Assembly (NCBI GenBank): GCA_033032865.1
Contig: JAWHQI010000165.1
Span: 5,959,830 to 6,023,829 of the forward strand
DNA length: 64,000 bases
Source of the DNA: Dactylorhiza incarnata
Lineage: Eukaryota; Streptophyta; Magnoliopsida; Asparagales; Orchidaceae
Reading direction: 5' to 3'
Below the pieces are notes generated by a model. It was not told the origin of the DNA. It saw only the letters and a program-made list of their open reading frames with translations, and did no database searches. Positions 21,793-32,039 of this stretch are shown in pieces. A program made the position numbers and the translations under genes. Each line of letters opens with the position of its first letter. Positions within the stretch are counted from its first letter, which is position 1.

Positions 21793-21932
21793 CGCACGAT
21801 CGTGCGTATTCTTAACGCACGATCGATCCGACCGTGCATGCTCTCCGACGGGCAAAAATGGTGTCTCTGTCGTTAGTCGTGCGTTTTAATGCACGGTCGT
21901 GCGTTCGACCATGCGTTCGGTAACAGTCCGTA
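21793..21932 (+). promoter_or_regulatory. LTR cluster of ACGCACGATCGTGCGT palindromes
   Basis: GACGCACGATCGTGCGT (a perfect palindrome of 16 bp) is followed by TTAACGCACGATCGATCC, GACCGTGC and GTCGTGCGTTTTAATGCACG units, and GTGCGTTCGACCATGCGTTC. The 3' LTR has the same block at about 39495-39634 with fewer decayed CpGs (GTGCGT where the 5' LTR has GTGCAT). Confidence 0.65.
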
Positions 21933-22602
21933 AAACAGCGATTTTTGGGCGTCCGATTGGATTAGATCTTGATCGGACGACCCAAATGTTTCGCTGGGGG
22001 GACTTAGGGCGTGGATGAGGGGTTATTCCCTCATTCTTTCAAGTCCTTTCTCTCTCTTAGGTTGGAGAAAGGAGAAGGGGGCAAGGAGGAAGAAGAAGTA
22101 GAATCCGCCATTGTTGGAGCTTCGGAGCTCCGTTCACCGATCCGAGACCGGCAGCGCGTAGAGGACGTCGAGACGCTTCTTCTTCTCCGTTTCTTTTCAA
22201 GTTTCCATGGCTAGGAGGAGATCTCAAAAGGTAACGATATTTCTCCTCCCGGTCTTTAGGATGCGTGTATGGCATCCCTTATTTTCTGCATTTTTGGCAT
22301 CGGATCCATCGAGTGAGAGGGATCCGGGTCGCCTTGGTTCAAAAGGAACCATCTGGTTGATTGAGTCCGTCCCTGACATGATTTGCACTAGAGATCCGCT
22401 CCGTTAGCGGATTAGGCATTGTGGGTGAAGCCGGATTTGCGACCGTTGGTCCGATTTGGTGATGTTGATTGACGCGCATTTTAGGGGTTTTGCTAGAAAT
22501 CCGATTGCGGCGAAAACGTCATTGTGATGCCCTTGTAATTTTGTATAAGAACGAATGTTGGTTTGTGGGCGGGGAAATATTGTGCGTGAGTTATGGCTTG
22601 TG

Positions 22603-22880
22603 ATGGTGGCATGAACAGGTGGGGTTCTTGGCCATAGGATACGATGCCCCTTTGGGAAATTGATGGTGGCAAGAACAGGTGGGGTTCTTGGCCATGGGCT
22701 ACAATGCTCTTTGGGGGAACTGATGAGTACCCTATGATGGTGGCAAGAACAGGTGGGGTTCTTGGCCATGGGCTACGATGCCCTTGGGGGTTGTGATGAA
22801 TACCCTGTGGTTGTGATTGATTGTGGCAAGAACAGGTGGGGTTCTTGGCCATGGGCTACGATGCCCCTTGGGGAAAAAAT
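22603..22880 (+). repeat. Minisatellite in the Gypsy C LTR
   Basis: Four units begin near 22604, 22664, 22738 and 22823, each holding GGCAAGAACAGGTGGGGTTC then TTGGCCATGG. AAGAAC and GTTCTT within each unit can pair as a small hairpin. The 3' LTR has the same array (about 40305-40580). Confidence 0.85.
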
Positions 22881-23619
22881 GATGAGTACCTTTGTGTTTG
22901 TGATGTGATGATGATGTATGATGATGTGCTAGATTCATATGCTTTAGGGTGCCTTGGGTGAAACCCGAGTTTGCATTTATTTTGCATTGGTAGGCCCCTT
23001 TTTATTATCTGCTCAACATATTAACGTGGATGATGTTTGTGACACTCATGCCTGTATTTATGTTGCTTTTCCTTATGTACATTTGCATACGAAGTGCTGA
23101 CTTGCAGAGTGAAGTAGTTCCCCGGGGTCCGCTAGGACGGCGGGAGGAGGGATGTTGTTACACCGTTTGTGGTCAGCCATAGCTGACCCTCGTTTACTGC
23201 TCTTTGTGATTTGGTTGCAGGGCAAGAATCGCAGGCTGGACCCAGCGCGCCGGCCAAAAAGGCCTAAAGCCTCATGAAGTGCTTAGTTTGTTTTCCTGCA
23301 TTACTTTCTTTATATTATGTTGTAACCGGCTTGCATGCCGAGGTAGTTTAGGGAAAAACTATCTTTCCCCTTTTGTTGGGATGTCTTTTTAGTATTGAAT
23401 GTTTGGTGATTTGGACTTTGGTTTTGTAAGGCCTTAAGGCCAGTTGGACTCCTATGTACTGTGGACAATATCTGTGGTTTTAGTTTGTTTCTGCTGTGTT
23501 ATCTGAGTTTTGAGATTGGGTAGTTAATATCATCTTTTAATACTAAATCTGTGGCGGTCATATGCTGTGGGGTCCCGGCCGGACCCATATTATATGGTCA
23601 TTACAGGGGAGGTGTTACA

Positions 23620-23640
23620 ATTTAGTATCATAGGGAGGTT
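23620..23640 (+). other. Decayed primer binding site of Gypsy C
   Basis: TTAGTATCATAGGG lies two bases after the LTR end and resembles the initiator Met-tRNA site TTGGTATCAGAGC with several changes. Confidence 0.55.
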
Positions 23641-23779
23641 TGTGTATTCTTGCGAGGTCTAGTGTATTTGGATCGCGTAAGAGATTGTCCACATAGGAGT
23701 ATTGTGCGGGATCATGAGTATGCCTGTGTTCGAGTTTTGCGAATAAAACTTGATTAGTGTGTTTCCTTGCTTATGCTAG

Positions 23780-24430
23780 GATGTTGGCGACAAAGCGGGG
23801 ACGTCGAGGAGGCAGGAGGAGCCTTCGGGGAGCAGTGCTACTGCTCCGGGCATCATGATTATGGGCATATCCCCGGCTGATTTCTGTCCCATGCTAGCAG
23901 AAGCTTTGGTGTCAGCTCTAGCGGTGAGAGTGTCGTCGGTTACGACGCCTGTCACCCCAGAGGGAGCTCGAGAGTTGACAGTTCCTAGAGCATTGGAGAG
24001 ATATCCTGACCAAGCCCAGAGTCGAAAGGACATTGGAGAAGGGCGAGGTGAAGGGAAACCTCCCATTTCACAGTGGAAATCGGAGGGAAGCCGAGGAAGG
24101 AAAAGATCTCGTTCCTGTAAGCCTAGCGAGAGAAGCGGTGCAGCTTCTGGGGAGATCCGCTCCAAGAGACTCATGTCGTGCTTTAAGTGTGGAAAGGTGG
24201 GCCACATCGCTCGTTTCTGTTCTGAGGGTAGAGCTGAGTCGGAGCAGGGGCTAGAACAGTCGGTGCGTTCCGGTCTTAGTCATGCGGAAAAGGGAAAATC
24301 AGTGGAGTCGTGCGCTTCACTCTTTCCTCTGGTGCAGCCTAGTGATTCTGCCCTTGGGCAGCAAGAGACGTTTCGTCAACCCGACGTGGTGACAGGTACG
24401 AAAAGTTTAAGTTTTTGTTTGTTACAATAA
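23780..24430 (+). pseudogene. Gypsy C gag remnant with a zinc knuckle
   Basis: A Lys/Arg-rich start (MLATKRGRRGG) at 23780 and an open frame at 23855-24430 remain. The latter has the CCHC knuckle CFKCGKVGHIARFC at 24180-24221. The conserved gag core domain expected between start and knuckle is missing, so several hundred codons have been lost. The knuckle would bind element RNA. It is followed by protease in another frame at 24453. Confidence 0.8.
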
Positions 24431-24452
24431 TGTAGGTTGCGGCCTTTCATGT

Positions 24453-27442
24453 TTGTTTTGCACGTGGTTAGGTTTCGTGCTAGTTTCGGGCTACCGCTCT
24501 CGAGTGTTGTTCGACACGGGAGTGTCACACTCTTTTCTTGTGGAAAGTTTTATCCGGAAGATTGGTGCTGAGTCCGTAGAGGCAGAGATGGAGCTGAGCG
24601 TGCGTATGCCGAATGGGTCTTTCATGACTACCATGAGGAAAGGACGCATTGTGTTGCAAATTGGTAATTGTGATTTCGAGTTGGTAGCAGCGATTCTGCC
24701 ACTAGCCGAATTTGACGTTATCTTGGGGATGGACTAGCTTGCAGCGCAACGAGCTAGTATCGACTGCCAGTTGAAGGTGGTAACCCTAAGAGGTGAAGGT
24801 AGAGCAGAGGTCAAGTTCGAAGGCCTAAGCAGAGTGGCTTGCTCCCTGATTTCCGCTATGCAAATGAGGCGTGCGGTAAACCAAGGAGGCGAGGCGTTTA
24901 TAGACTTGTTGGAGACTCACTCCACAAGGTTGGCTATTGAGGATGTTCCGGTGGTGGAAGAATTTGAGGATGTATTCCCCGAGGAGCTTCCGGGAGCACC
25001 TCCTCAGCGTGAAATTGATTTCTCGATAGAGTTGGTACCGGGTGCGAGTCCGGTGTCGCGTCCTCCGTTTAGGATGACACCGAAGGAACTGGCCGAGCTA
25101 AAGGTTCAGTTGCAAGAGTTGTTAGAGCAAGGGTACATTAGGCCCAGCTCTTCGCCGTGGAGCGCGCCGGTATTGTTTGTGAAGAAGAAAGATGGAAGTA
25201 TGCGGTGGTGCATTGACTACCGTGAGCTAAATAAGTTGACCGTCAAGAATAAATATCCGATTCCCCGAATCGATGATTTGTTCGACCAGTTAGTGGGGTC
25301 GGTGGTATACTCCAAGTTTGATTTGAAATCGGGGTACTACCAGTTGAAGATTCGAGAAGAGGACGTTGCCAAGACAGCGTTTGGGACTTGGTATGGCCAT
25401 TATGAGTTTTCGGTGATGCCGTTCGGACTGACGAACGCGCCATCTGTGTTCATGGATTTGATGAACAAGGTTTTTCGCCCGTTCTTAGATTCGTTCGTGG
25501 TGGTGTTCATAGATGATTTTTTGTTTTGGTGTATTCAAAATTGGAGGCAGAGCATGAGTCTCACTTGAGGCAAGTATTGCAGACTCTAAGGGAGAATCAA
25601 CTTTATGCTAAGTTCTCAAAATGTGAGTTTTGGATCGAGAAGGTGGCTTTCTTCTGTCACGTAATTAGTGGAGATGGGGTGGCGGTAGATCCAGCGAATA
25701 TTGAAGCCATTAGGGATTGGTCTGTATTGAGAACCGTGGTGGAAGTCCGGAGCTTCCTTGGTCTAGCCGGTTATTAGAGAAGGTGCGTGGAGAACTTTTC
25801 GTGGATGGTGTTGCCCCTCACCACTCTCACTCGCAAGGACCAAAGGTTCATATGGACACCGGAGTGTGCCCGTGCATTTGAGAATTTGAAGGAAAGGTTG
25901 ATGTCTGCTCCAATCCTTAGCCTTCCTAGTGGGACGGAAGGATTTCAGATTTTCAGCGACGCGTCAGGTTGCGGGTTGGGTTGCATGCTGGTGCAGCACG
26001 GCAAGGTGATCGCTTATGGGTCAAGGCAGTTAAAGACTCATGAGAGGAATTATCCCGTCCATGATCTGGAGTTGGCGGCGGTAATCTTTGCTCTAAAATT
26101 ATGGCGGCACTACATTTATGGTGCGAAGGTGGAGATCTTCACGGATCACAAAAGCCTGAGGTATCTCCTAGACCAAAAGGATCTGAATATGCGGCAACGT
26201 AGGTGGGTCGAGTTCCTTGGGGACTACGACGTGGAGATTCAGTATACGCCGGGTAATGCCAACGTGGTGGCGGATGCCTTGAGTAGGAAGTACTCCGGGC
26301 AAGGTAATTGGATGGAGGCGCATGACGAGCATTTGATATGAGACTTGGAGTCTCTTGACATTGCTGGTGTGGCTAGGGGTGAGTCTAGCGTGGCTCAGTT
26401 GAACTGGATTGAAATGCAGTGTGATATAACGGATCGAATCCGAGAGGCGACCAGTGCGGACGAGGAGTGCCAACAGTTGGTGTTGGAGGCTCAGCAAAGC
26501 GAAGGCACCGCTTTGGAGATGGTTGGTGGGATTTTGAAAAGAGACGGAAGGGTTTGTGTTCCGCACTTTGGCAAGCTTCGCGAGGAGTTAATGTTTGAGG
26601 CTCACTTTACGAAGTACTCCGTTCATCCAGGAAGTACAAAGATGTACGCGGATATGAAGAAATCTTTTTGGTGGCCTGGGATGAAGCGGGATGTAGCTGA
26701 GTACGTAAGCCGATGTCAGACATGTGCCTTGGTGAAGGCGGAGTGCCAAAGGCCCGGTGGGTTCTTGAAGCCTCTTCCCATCCTCGAATGGAAGTTCGAT
26801 GACATCTCTATGGATTTTGTGCATGGTTTGCCTCGGTCGCGGAAGGGTAACGATGCGATTTGGGTGATAGTGGATCGCCTGACCAAGGTGGCTCACTTCA
26901 TTCCGAATCAGAAGGGCGATGGAGTGGAGAAGCTCATGGAGCTTTATGTTCGAAACATTGTGCGGTTGCACGGGATTCCGAAGAGCATCGTTAGTGATCG
27001 CGATGGGCGTTTCACTTCGAAGGACTGGAGGTTAGTACATAAAAGTTTAGGTACAAAGCTCAAGTTTAGTACCGCATTCCATCCGTAGACCGATGGTCAG
27101 ACGGAGCGAACGAACCGTACGATGGAGGACATGTTGAGGATGTGTGCTCTCGACTTTGGCAAAGGTTGGGAAGACCACCTTTTCATGGTGGAGTTCGCCT
27201 ATAATAATAGCTTCCAGGCGAGCATCAAGATGGCGCCATACGAAGCTTTGTATGGAAGGAAGTGTCGAACGCCGATGTCTTGGGCAGAGGTGGGAGACAC
27301 TAAGCTTTTGGGAAAGCAAGTGGTGGAAGATGCTTGCGAGATTGTGTGGACGATTCAGGAGTGCATGAAGGTTGCTCAAGATCGACAAGCGAAGTATTTT
27401 AATGCGCGCCACAGAAATGTGGAGTTTGCAGTTGGCGACATG
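24453..27442 (+). pseudogene. Gypsy C pol: protease, RT, RNase H, integrase core
   Basis: The protease has the active site LFDTGVSHSF (24504-24533). RT has [49 protein letters not shown] and the catalytic FIDD at 25507-25518, just before a frameshift. RNase H has [10 protein letters not shown] (25951-25980), DLELAAV and [10 protein letters not shown]. The integrase has an HHCC-type region with CQTCALVK (26716-26739), ISMDFVHGLP, VSDRDGRFTS and the DDE glutamate after TDGQTE (27091-27108). Stops at 24735-24737 (Trp expected), 26340-26342 (Arg expected) and 27086-27088 (Gln expected) each fit one C-to-T or G-to-A change. Order RT-RH-INT confirms Ty3/gypsy. The frame is cut at 27442 by Copia D. 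Confidence 0.92.
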
Positions 27443-28182
27443 GTCTATGAAAGTATCTAGTTGCGGCCTAAATCACCTAGAGGGGGGTGAATAAGTGGAT
27501 TCTATGTCTTTATGCGGAATTAAAATATAACACAGAAATGCACACAATAAAGCACAGCACAGACACAAGGATTTTATAGAGGTTCCCCGATGTGGGTAGT
27601 CCTCTTTCCCGCCTCGCCTATCTAGCACTTCGAGGCTAGACTCGGCTACTTCACCAATCTCAGATTAAAAATAATCTTACACCTCGGTGTCAAAACTCCT
27701 ACACCTCGAAGTACACCACTCCTACAACTCGGAGTAAAACAACTCCTACAACTCGATCCTCAAACAAGGAACTACACAATAACTCGGAAGCAGGCTTCCT
27801 ACAAGATTTAAGATATGGTTCTTACAACAGCACAGTAAATTGAAAAATAATCTTCTTAAACTTCCGATGAAGTTCTTCTTCAGATCTTGAGAGATAGATT
27901 TCTTCTTCTTAGCAATAAACTTCAGTTCTTTGAAAATGAAGAATGAAGAAATCTTGAAGACGATTTGAAGCTAGATCTGAGAACTTGAATCGACTTGATC
28001 AATAGAAGATGAGAGCTAATCAGTAGATCTTGATCTTGGCGATTGAACTTTTGAAGACGAGTCACGAATCGCTGGCTTTGACGGAGATGAAATGCTTGCG
28101 TAAGAATAGTCGGCCGTCAGTCGTAGTTTGCGAGAGATTTTTCACAATTCGCGATTAGGGTTATTTAGAAATAAACCTTAGG

Positions 28183-28191
28183 TATTTATAG
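28183..28191 (-). promoter_or_regulatory. TATA box of the Copia D 3' LTR
   Basis: CTATAAATA on the minus strand, about 70 bp downstream of the U3 palindromes; the 5' LTR has it at 38285-38293. Confidence 0.75.
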
Positions 28192-28259
28192 GGTCTTCTT
28201 CCAACGGTCATAAGCGCGAATTAGGGATCTAACTCCACGTGTACTATACATGGGGAATG

Positions 28260-28550
28260 CCCTAAAGAATACGCCGTCGAATTGAACCGGAAAATACCTG
28301 CAGACCGATTCGGCAAAATGGATTAACCGAATGGCATTAACCGAATTTATTCGGTTAAACCATATAGTCGAATTCCGCAGTTCTAGGGATTCGACTAAAC
28401 AGATTCACCGAATTACATTAATTGAATTTGACTATTCTTTTACTTAGAAAAATAAACCTTTCGGACAAGGATTAGCCGAATTCGGTTATATCCATTCAAA
28501 CCATATAGTCGAGTTCGACTATATGTTCTAAATGATATAATCGAATTTTA
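28260..28550 (-). promoter_or_regulatory. U3 cluster of TCGAATTCGA and AACCGAAT palindromes
   Basis: The block contains TATAGTCGAGTTCGACTATA (perfect but for a 2-base centre), TTAACCGAAT with ATTCGGTTAA, GCCGAATTCGG, and single TAGTCGAATT and ATTCGACTA half-sites. The other LTR has it at about 38370-38650. It precedes the TATA box in the direction of transcription (minus). Confidence 0.65.
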
Positions 28551-28857
28551 CTTAAGTTATTTTCCTTTCTCAAATGATTCCATCATCAGCTCCAGTCCTT
28601 CTTCTCCAGCACTTTGTAAATGAAGTACATCCCAATAGAGAGATTTCACATGAGCCAACACTTTGGTCTATACAATGAGGGATTACATTGCACAGGCCTG
28701 TGTTTGATGACTCATTGAAACCTGACATTGGTTTGTACTTAGAGTGGAATAACCTATCACATCACAACTAAAGTGCATAATCAAATACAATTACAATTCG
28801 TCTTAGTTTGAAGGGGACTTCTTCAAATCAGGGCTATTGTGGATACAATACCCAACA

Positions 28858-29053
28858 ATCTCCCCCTATTTGAAGAAGTCAGAACCCTATCTACTATGGT
28901 GAATTGCACAGGGAATAATAAATGTAAGCAAGTAAAGAACTGAACTATGTGGATATATAAAAGCATCAAAAACTTAAGTCCACCAAAAATTAATTTGACA
29001 ACAAAATATAAATGTTCTTAAAAGAGAAATAGAGTCTAGCGATCAAGCATCCA
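28858..29053 (-). other. Copia D polypurine tract and spacer
   Basis: 28858-28872 is the PPT on the minus strand (CAAATAGGGGGAGAT), directly at the LTR. The rest is non-coding spacer before the end of the extra ORF region. Confidence 0.85.
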
Positions 29054-29265
29054 TCATTTCTCTTGCGTCTTTCCCTTTTGAATCTTCTTCAATTGTCTGA
29101 CAAAGTAAGCTTTTGGCTTCGGAAAATACTTCGGAGGACGTGGAGGAGGATTTGAGTCTTCTTTATGATTTCTGGAATGAATTCTTCTTTTTAGCATGGA
29201 GATCTGCCACTTGTTAATTTCTTCTCTGTCATAATACTTTTCTGGCAGTTCATTTGAACAGCAAA

Positions 29266-31539
29266 TTAGCCTGAAATGATCAAGAATGATATTTCTAGAT
29301 GCAGGGCTCCATCACCATCAAATCTTCTAGGTTGAGAGGCTCCAGAACTGACATTTCTCGGACCTTCAGCCCTCTGAACATCCTGCCTTGGATTTGCAGC
29401 TCTAAAGGCATCTCTCATGAAACCAGTTCCACCTGCTTCAGAATTTTCAGATCTTACCCTTTTTCTGGATGTCTCATTCTCATCATCAGACCAAATGTAT
29501 CCTTCAGGAGGTTCATAGTCACCCTGAGGAGCAGCAAATTGAATGTCCGAATAGAATTCTTCAGACGGAAATGCTGGCTGTGCAGAAGATTGGCCTGGCC
29601 CGTGGAAACCATGGGCATAGCCTCTTGACAATTCATTGTGCAACCACATTTGATTTTGATGCAGATAACCATATAAATCTTGAAACTTGACATCAATGCC
29701 TCTTGAAATTTCTGAAAGCTGGGATTGAACATTCATATATGACTCTTGAATCCTTCCTTCTATCTCTCTATTCAAATAAAAAATTTGTGTTTGAATCCTT
29801 TCATGCAATCTTTCCTCCCCCTTTCTGACTTCTTCAGTCAGGGTTTGGATAATTTCATTCTTTGCACTTTGGAGAGAGTTCTGAATGGCCGATCTTCCCT
29901 TCACTGCATCCTCAAAAATATAGTTCTGATTTTCAGAAAGTTTTATAGTATTATCACAAATCGAGTGTAATCCATCCACTACATGCTTTAGGGTGGAGGC
30001 ACCCATCGAGAAATATTCATCTTGCTTTTCTTTGACCTTGTCTAAACTGTGGGCTACTGAGTGTGAATGATTGCCCATTCCCTTCTCTATGGCTCTGGTC
30101 TTCTCAAAAACCTGACGGAGAGCAAATTCAAAGAATCTTTTCTGCTTTACAAGCAGTTCTTCCAAATTGATCATCATGGAGTCTTCAGCAGAGGGAGGTT
30201 GAGCTTGGAATCGAGAAGATATTCCAAAATCATCCTCAGCGACCAGAAAATCACTTGAATCTACATCATTCATATAGTGATAAAATTGAAGAGCATCGAG
30301 GGTGTCATCATTTTTAACTGGAGGAGGGGTGGAGCCTTCATTTCTCTTATCTTCAACAGTGATCTGAATTTTGTGAATTTTGGATTGTTGCACTGATTTC
30401 TCTTTCATCCTGGATGTAGAGGCAGAAGGCCCTGCTTTATGTTTATCTTCAATAATGATTGTAATATTTTCAGGAGGCGGAGTTAGCTCTGTCTTATCTT
30501 GCTTGTCTGCTGCAGAATGAGAATGAGCAAAATGGACATTCTCCCCCTCAATCTGAGCAGGGATTTCATTTTCAGGAAGAGAATCTTTGCCCTTAGCTGA
30601 CTTATCTATCTTCACTGTATCAGCATCAGGGTCATCTCCCCCTTCATCATTACCATCACTATCATCATCGCTACCAACATTGTCATCTTCCTTGGAAGGA
30701 GAGCTGTGAGGAGTAGGAATCTTTGGAGATGGAGCTGGAGAAACTACAGGAGAATCTCGTTTGCCTGATTCTGGTAGCTTAGAACATTCCCCCTTGGAGG
30801 GTTCACGTTCTTTTTCACTTTCTTTTTCAGGAGAGGAGACTGGAGAGTTACTGTCGAAGCTCCTTTCAGATTCATCACAATGGATCTTTTTAGCTTTTGA
30901 AACAACGGGAGTCAGCACCTTGGTCTCACCAACTTTCCTGGACCATCTTTCAATCATGGAGGAATCTATTCTTTTGAAATGGTGGAGAGGGGTTCCTGTC
31001 TTCATGCTGAATCTGACTTTGTCTAAGCGATTGAGATATAAAGAGAGGATTCTTCCAAAGTTAGGAGTGTTCAGACTAGCTGAAATTCTGTCAAACAACA
31101 CGCTGCCCCAATCAACCCTTGTCCTGCAGATTACTGAACTGAGCAATTTGAACATATCATTTGAAATGTAGTCATGGGAGCCAACTTTACATAAAAGAAC
31201 TTTGCCCATAATATCTGAGAGCAGTTTCCCTTCCTCATTCATGTGCTTCCTATAGATGGATTTAGTTTCTTTAGGCAATCCATAAAATGACAATGCCTTC
31301 TTGAAGTCCTTGGAAGAGAAAACATCTGATTCGGTTACCACTGGAAGTTTGAGAAGCTTAGTCAATCTGGAGGGAGAAACCTTGACTGAGAGATCACTGA
31401 TTTTGCTCTTGATTACTGACCCTTGCTTCCTGAGCTCTGCATGCTTGAAGAACTTCAACAATTCCTTCTCAAGAACCTTGCAAGGATGCTCTAGAATAAA
31501 ACCTAATCCTGCAACTTCAAGCGCCAAAACGGAATTCAT
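29266..31539 (-). CDS. Extra ORF of Copia D, 757 aa, coiled-coil protein of unknown function
   Basis: A single open frame begins at the ATG 31537-31539, downstream of pol. The N-terminal third (LKFFKHAELRKQG, LTKLLKLPVV, GKVLLCKVGSHDYISNDMFK, LSLYLNRL) recalls the putative plant transposon protein domain common in plant retroelement extra ORFs; this is a resemblance only. Residues 220-400 are a low-complexity Ser/Glu/Asp/Lys region. Residues 450-650 are predicted coiled coil, followed by a Gln/Pro-rich tail. No signal peptide or membrane segment is evident, so an envelope role is not supported. Near 29304 a one-base change seems to have shifted the end: another frame continues with PPPRPPKYFPKPKAYFVRQL down to a TGA at 29054-29056. 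Its own promoter is suggested at 31751-31972. Position matches the env-like ORF of SIRE elements. Confidence 0.75.
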   Translation of the reverse strand: MNSVLALEVAGLGFILEHPCKVLEKELLKFFKHAELRKQGSVIKSKISDLSVKVSPSRLTKLLKLPVVTESDVFSSKDFKKALSFYGLPKETKSIYRKHMNEEGKLLSDIMGKVLLCKVGSHDYISNDMFKLLSSVICRTRVDWGSVLFDRISASLNTPNFGRILSLYLNRLDKVRFSMKTGTPLHHFKRIDSSMIERWSRKVGETKVLTPVVSKAKKIHCDESERSFDSNSPVSSPEKESEKEREPSKGECSKLPESGKRDSPVVSPAPSPKIPTPHSSPSKEDDNVGSDDDSDGNDEGGDDPDADTVKIDKSAKGKDSLPENEIPAQIEGENVHFAHSHSAADKQDKTELTPPPENITIIIEDKHKAGPSASTSRMKEKSVQQSKIHKIQITVEDKRNEGSTPPPVKNDDTLDALQFYHYMNDVDSSDFLVAEDDFGISSRFQAQPPSAEDSMMINLEELLVKQKRFFEFALRQVFEKTRAIEKGMGNHSHSVAHSLDKVKEKQDEYFSMGASTLKHVVDGLHSICDNTIKLSENQNYIFEDAVKGRSAIQNSLQSAKNEIIQTLTEEVRKGEERLHERIQTQIFYLNREIEGRIQESYMNVQSQLSEISRGIDVKFQDLYGYLHQNQMWLHNELSRGYAHGFHGPGQSSAQPAFPSEEFYSDIQFAAPQGDYEPPEGYIWSDDENETSRKRVRSENSEAGGTGFMRDAFRAANPRQDVQRAEGPRNVSSGASQPRRFDGDGALHLEISFLIISG

Positions 31540-31750
31540 CCATCGAACTGTCGAACCCAGTTCTTACGAGCTCACTGCCGGAGAGCAACTTGCTCGACTG
31601 CTTCTTAGACATTGCGAACGGAATTTTGGAGGAGAATCGATCGAGGGAGACGAATCGGCAGAGGAATCGCACGAACGAGGGTCGGAGTCGGAAGTGAAGC
31701 GACAGGCGAATTCGAGAGTGCGATGCGTTCGGATTTCTCTTTTAAGAATC

Positions 31751-31760
31751 ATTTATATAG
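31751..31760 (-). promoter_or_regulatory. Internal TATA box upstream of the extra ORF
   Basis: CTATATAAAT on the minus strand lies 212 bp upstream of the extra ORF start codon. A start about 30 bp downstream would give a leader of about 180 nt. It is paired with the palindrome cluster at 31876-31972. Confidence 0.55.
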
Positions 31761-31875
31761 AGTTGGAAATTAGGAGAGAGAGCGCGTACATGATATTTTG
31801 AATCGTGTCTCTTCGAATTCCAGTAAATGATAAGAAGGAAATTTGAATTCCGGAAGATTCGTCATTCAGCTATTG

Positions 31876-31972
31876 GGATTAGTCGAATTCGATTAATTGA
31901 AATCGCCGAATTCGACTAAATGGTATAGTCGAATGCAATTCGACAATATCTTCTGAAAAATTCGACTATTCA
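31876..31972 (-). promoter_or_regulatory. Internal cluster of TCGAATTCGA palindromes
   Basis: The block holds TTAGTCGAATTCGATTAA, CGCCGAATTCGACTAAA, TATAGTCGAATGCAATTCG and ATTCGACTATTC, the same vocabulary as the U3 of this element. It lies about 115 bp upstream of the internal TATA box, in the same order and orientation as in the LTR, although LTR and internal region are otherwise not alike here. Confidence 0.6.
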
Positions 31973-32039
31973 AATTTCTGTCTTCTGGGAGAAGGAATTT
32001 TATGATTTCCTGAGCTTGTTTCTAAGATTCTTTGTTTAA

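Larger units (their letters stand above)
21734..23619 (+). repeat. 5' LTR of Gypsy C
   Basis: It starts TGTAACACCCCAG and ends GGAGGTGTTACA. It holds a palindrome cluster at 21793-21932 and a minisatellite at 22603-22880. I found no clear TATA box after the cluster. Confidence 0.95.
27448..28857 (-). repeat. 3' LTR of Copia D
   Basis: On the minus strand it starts TGTTGGGTATTG and ends GATACTTTCA. It contains the U3 cluster at 28260-28550 and a TATA box at 28183-28191. At 27690-27800 there are diverged ACTCCTACAACTCGGAGT units, which can pair ACTCC with GGAGT. The C-rich LTR end has 6 G on the plus strand here against 15 in the other LTR. Confidence 0.95.

Noticed and set aside
29266..31539. 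Envelope protein of a plant retrovirus
   Set aside because: Position fits an env-like ORF, but no signal peptide, fusion peptide or membrane helix is visible; the product looks like a coiled-coil protein with a plant transposon-type N-terminal domain.
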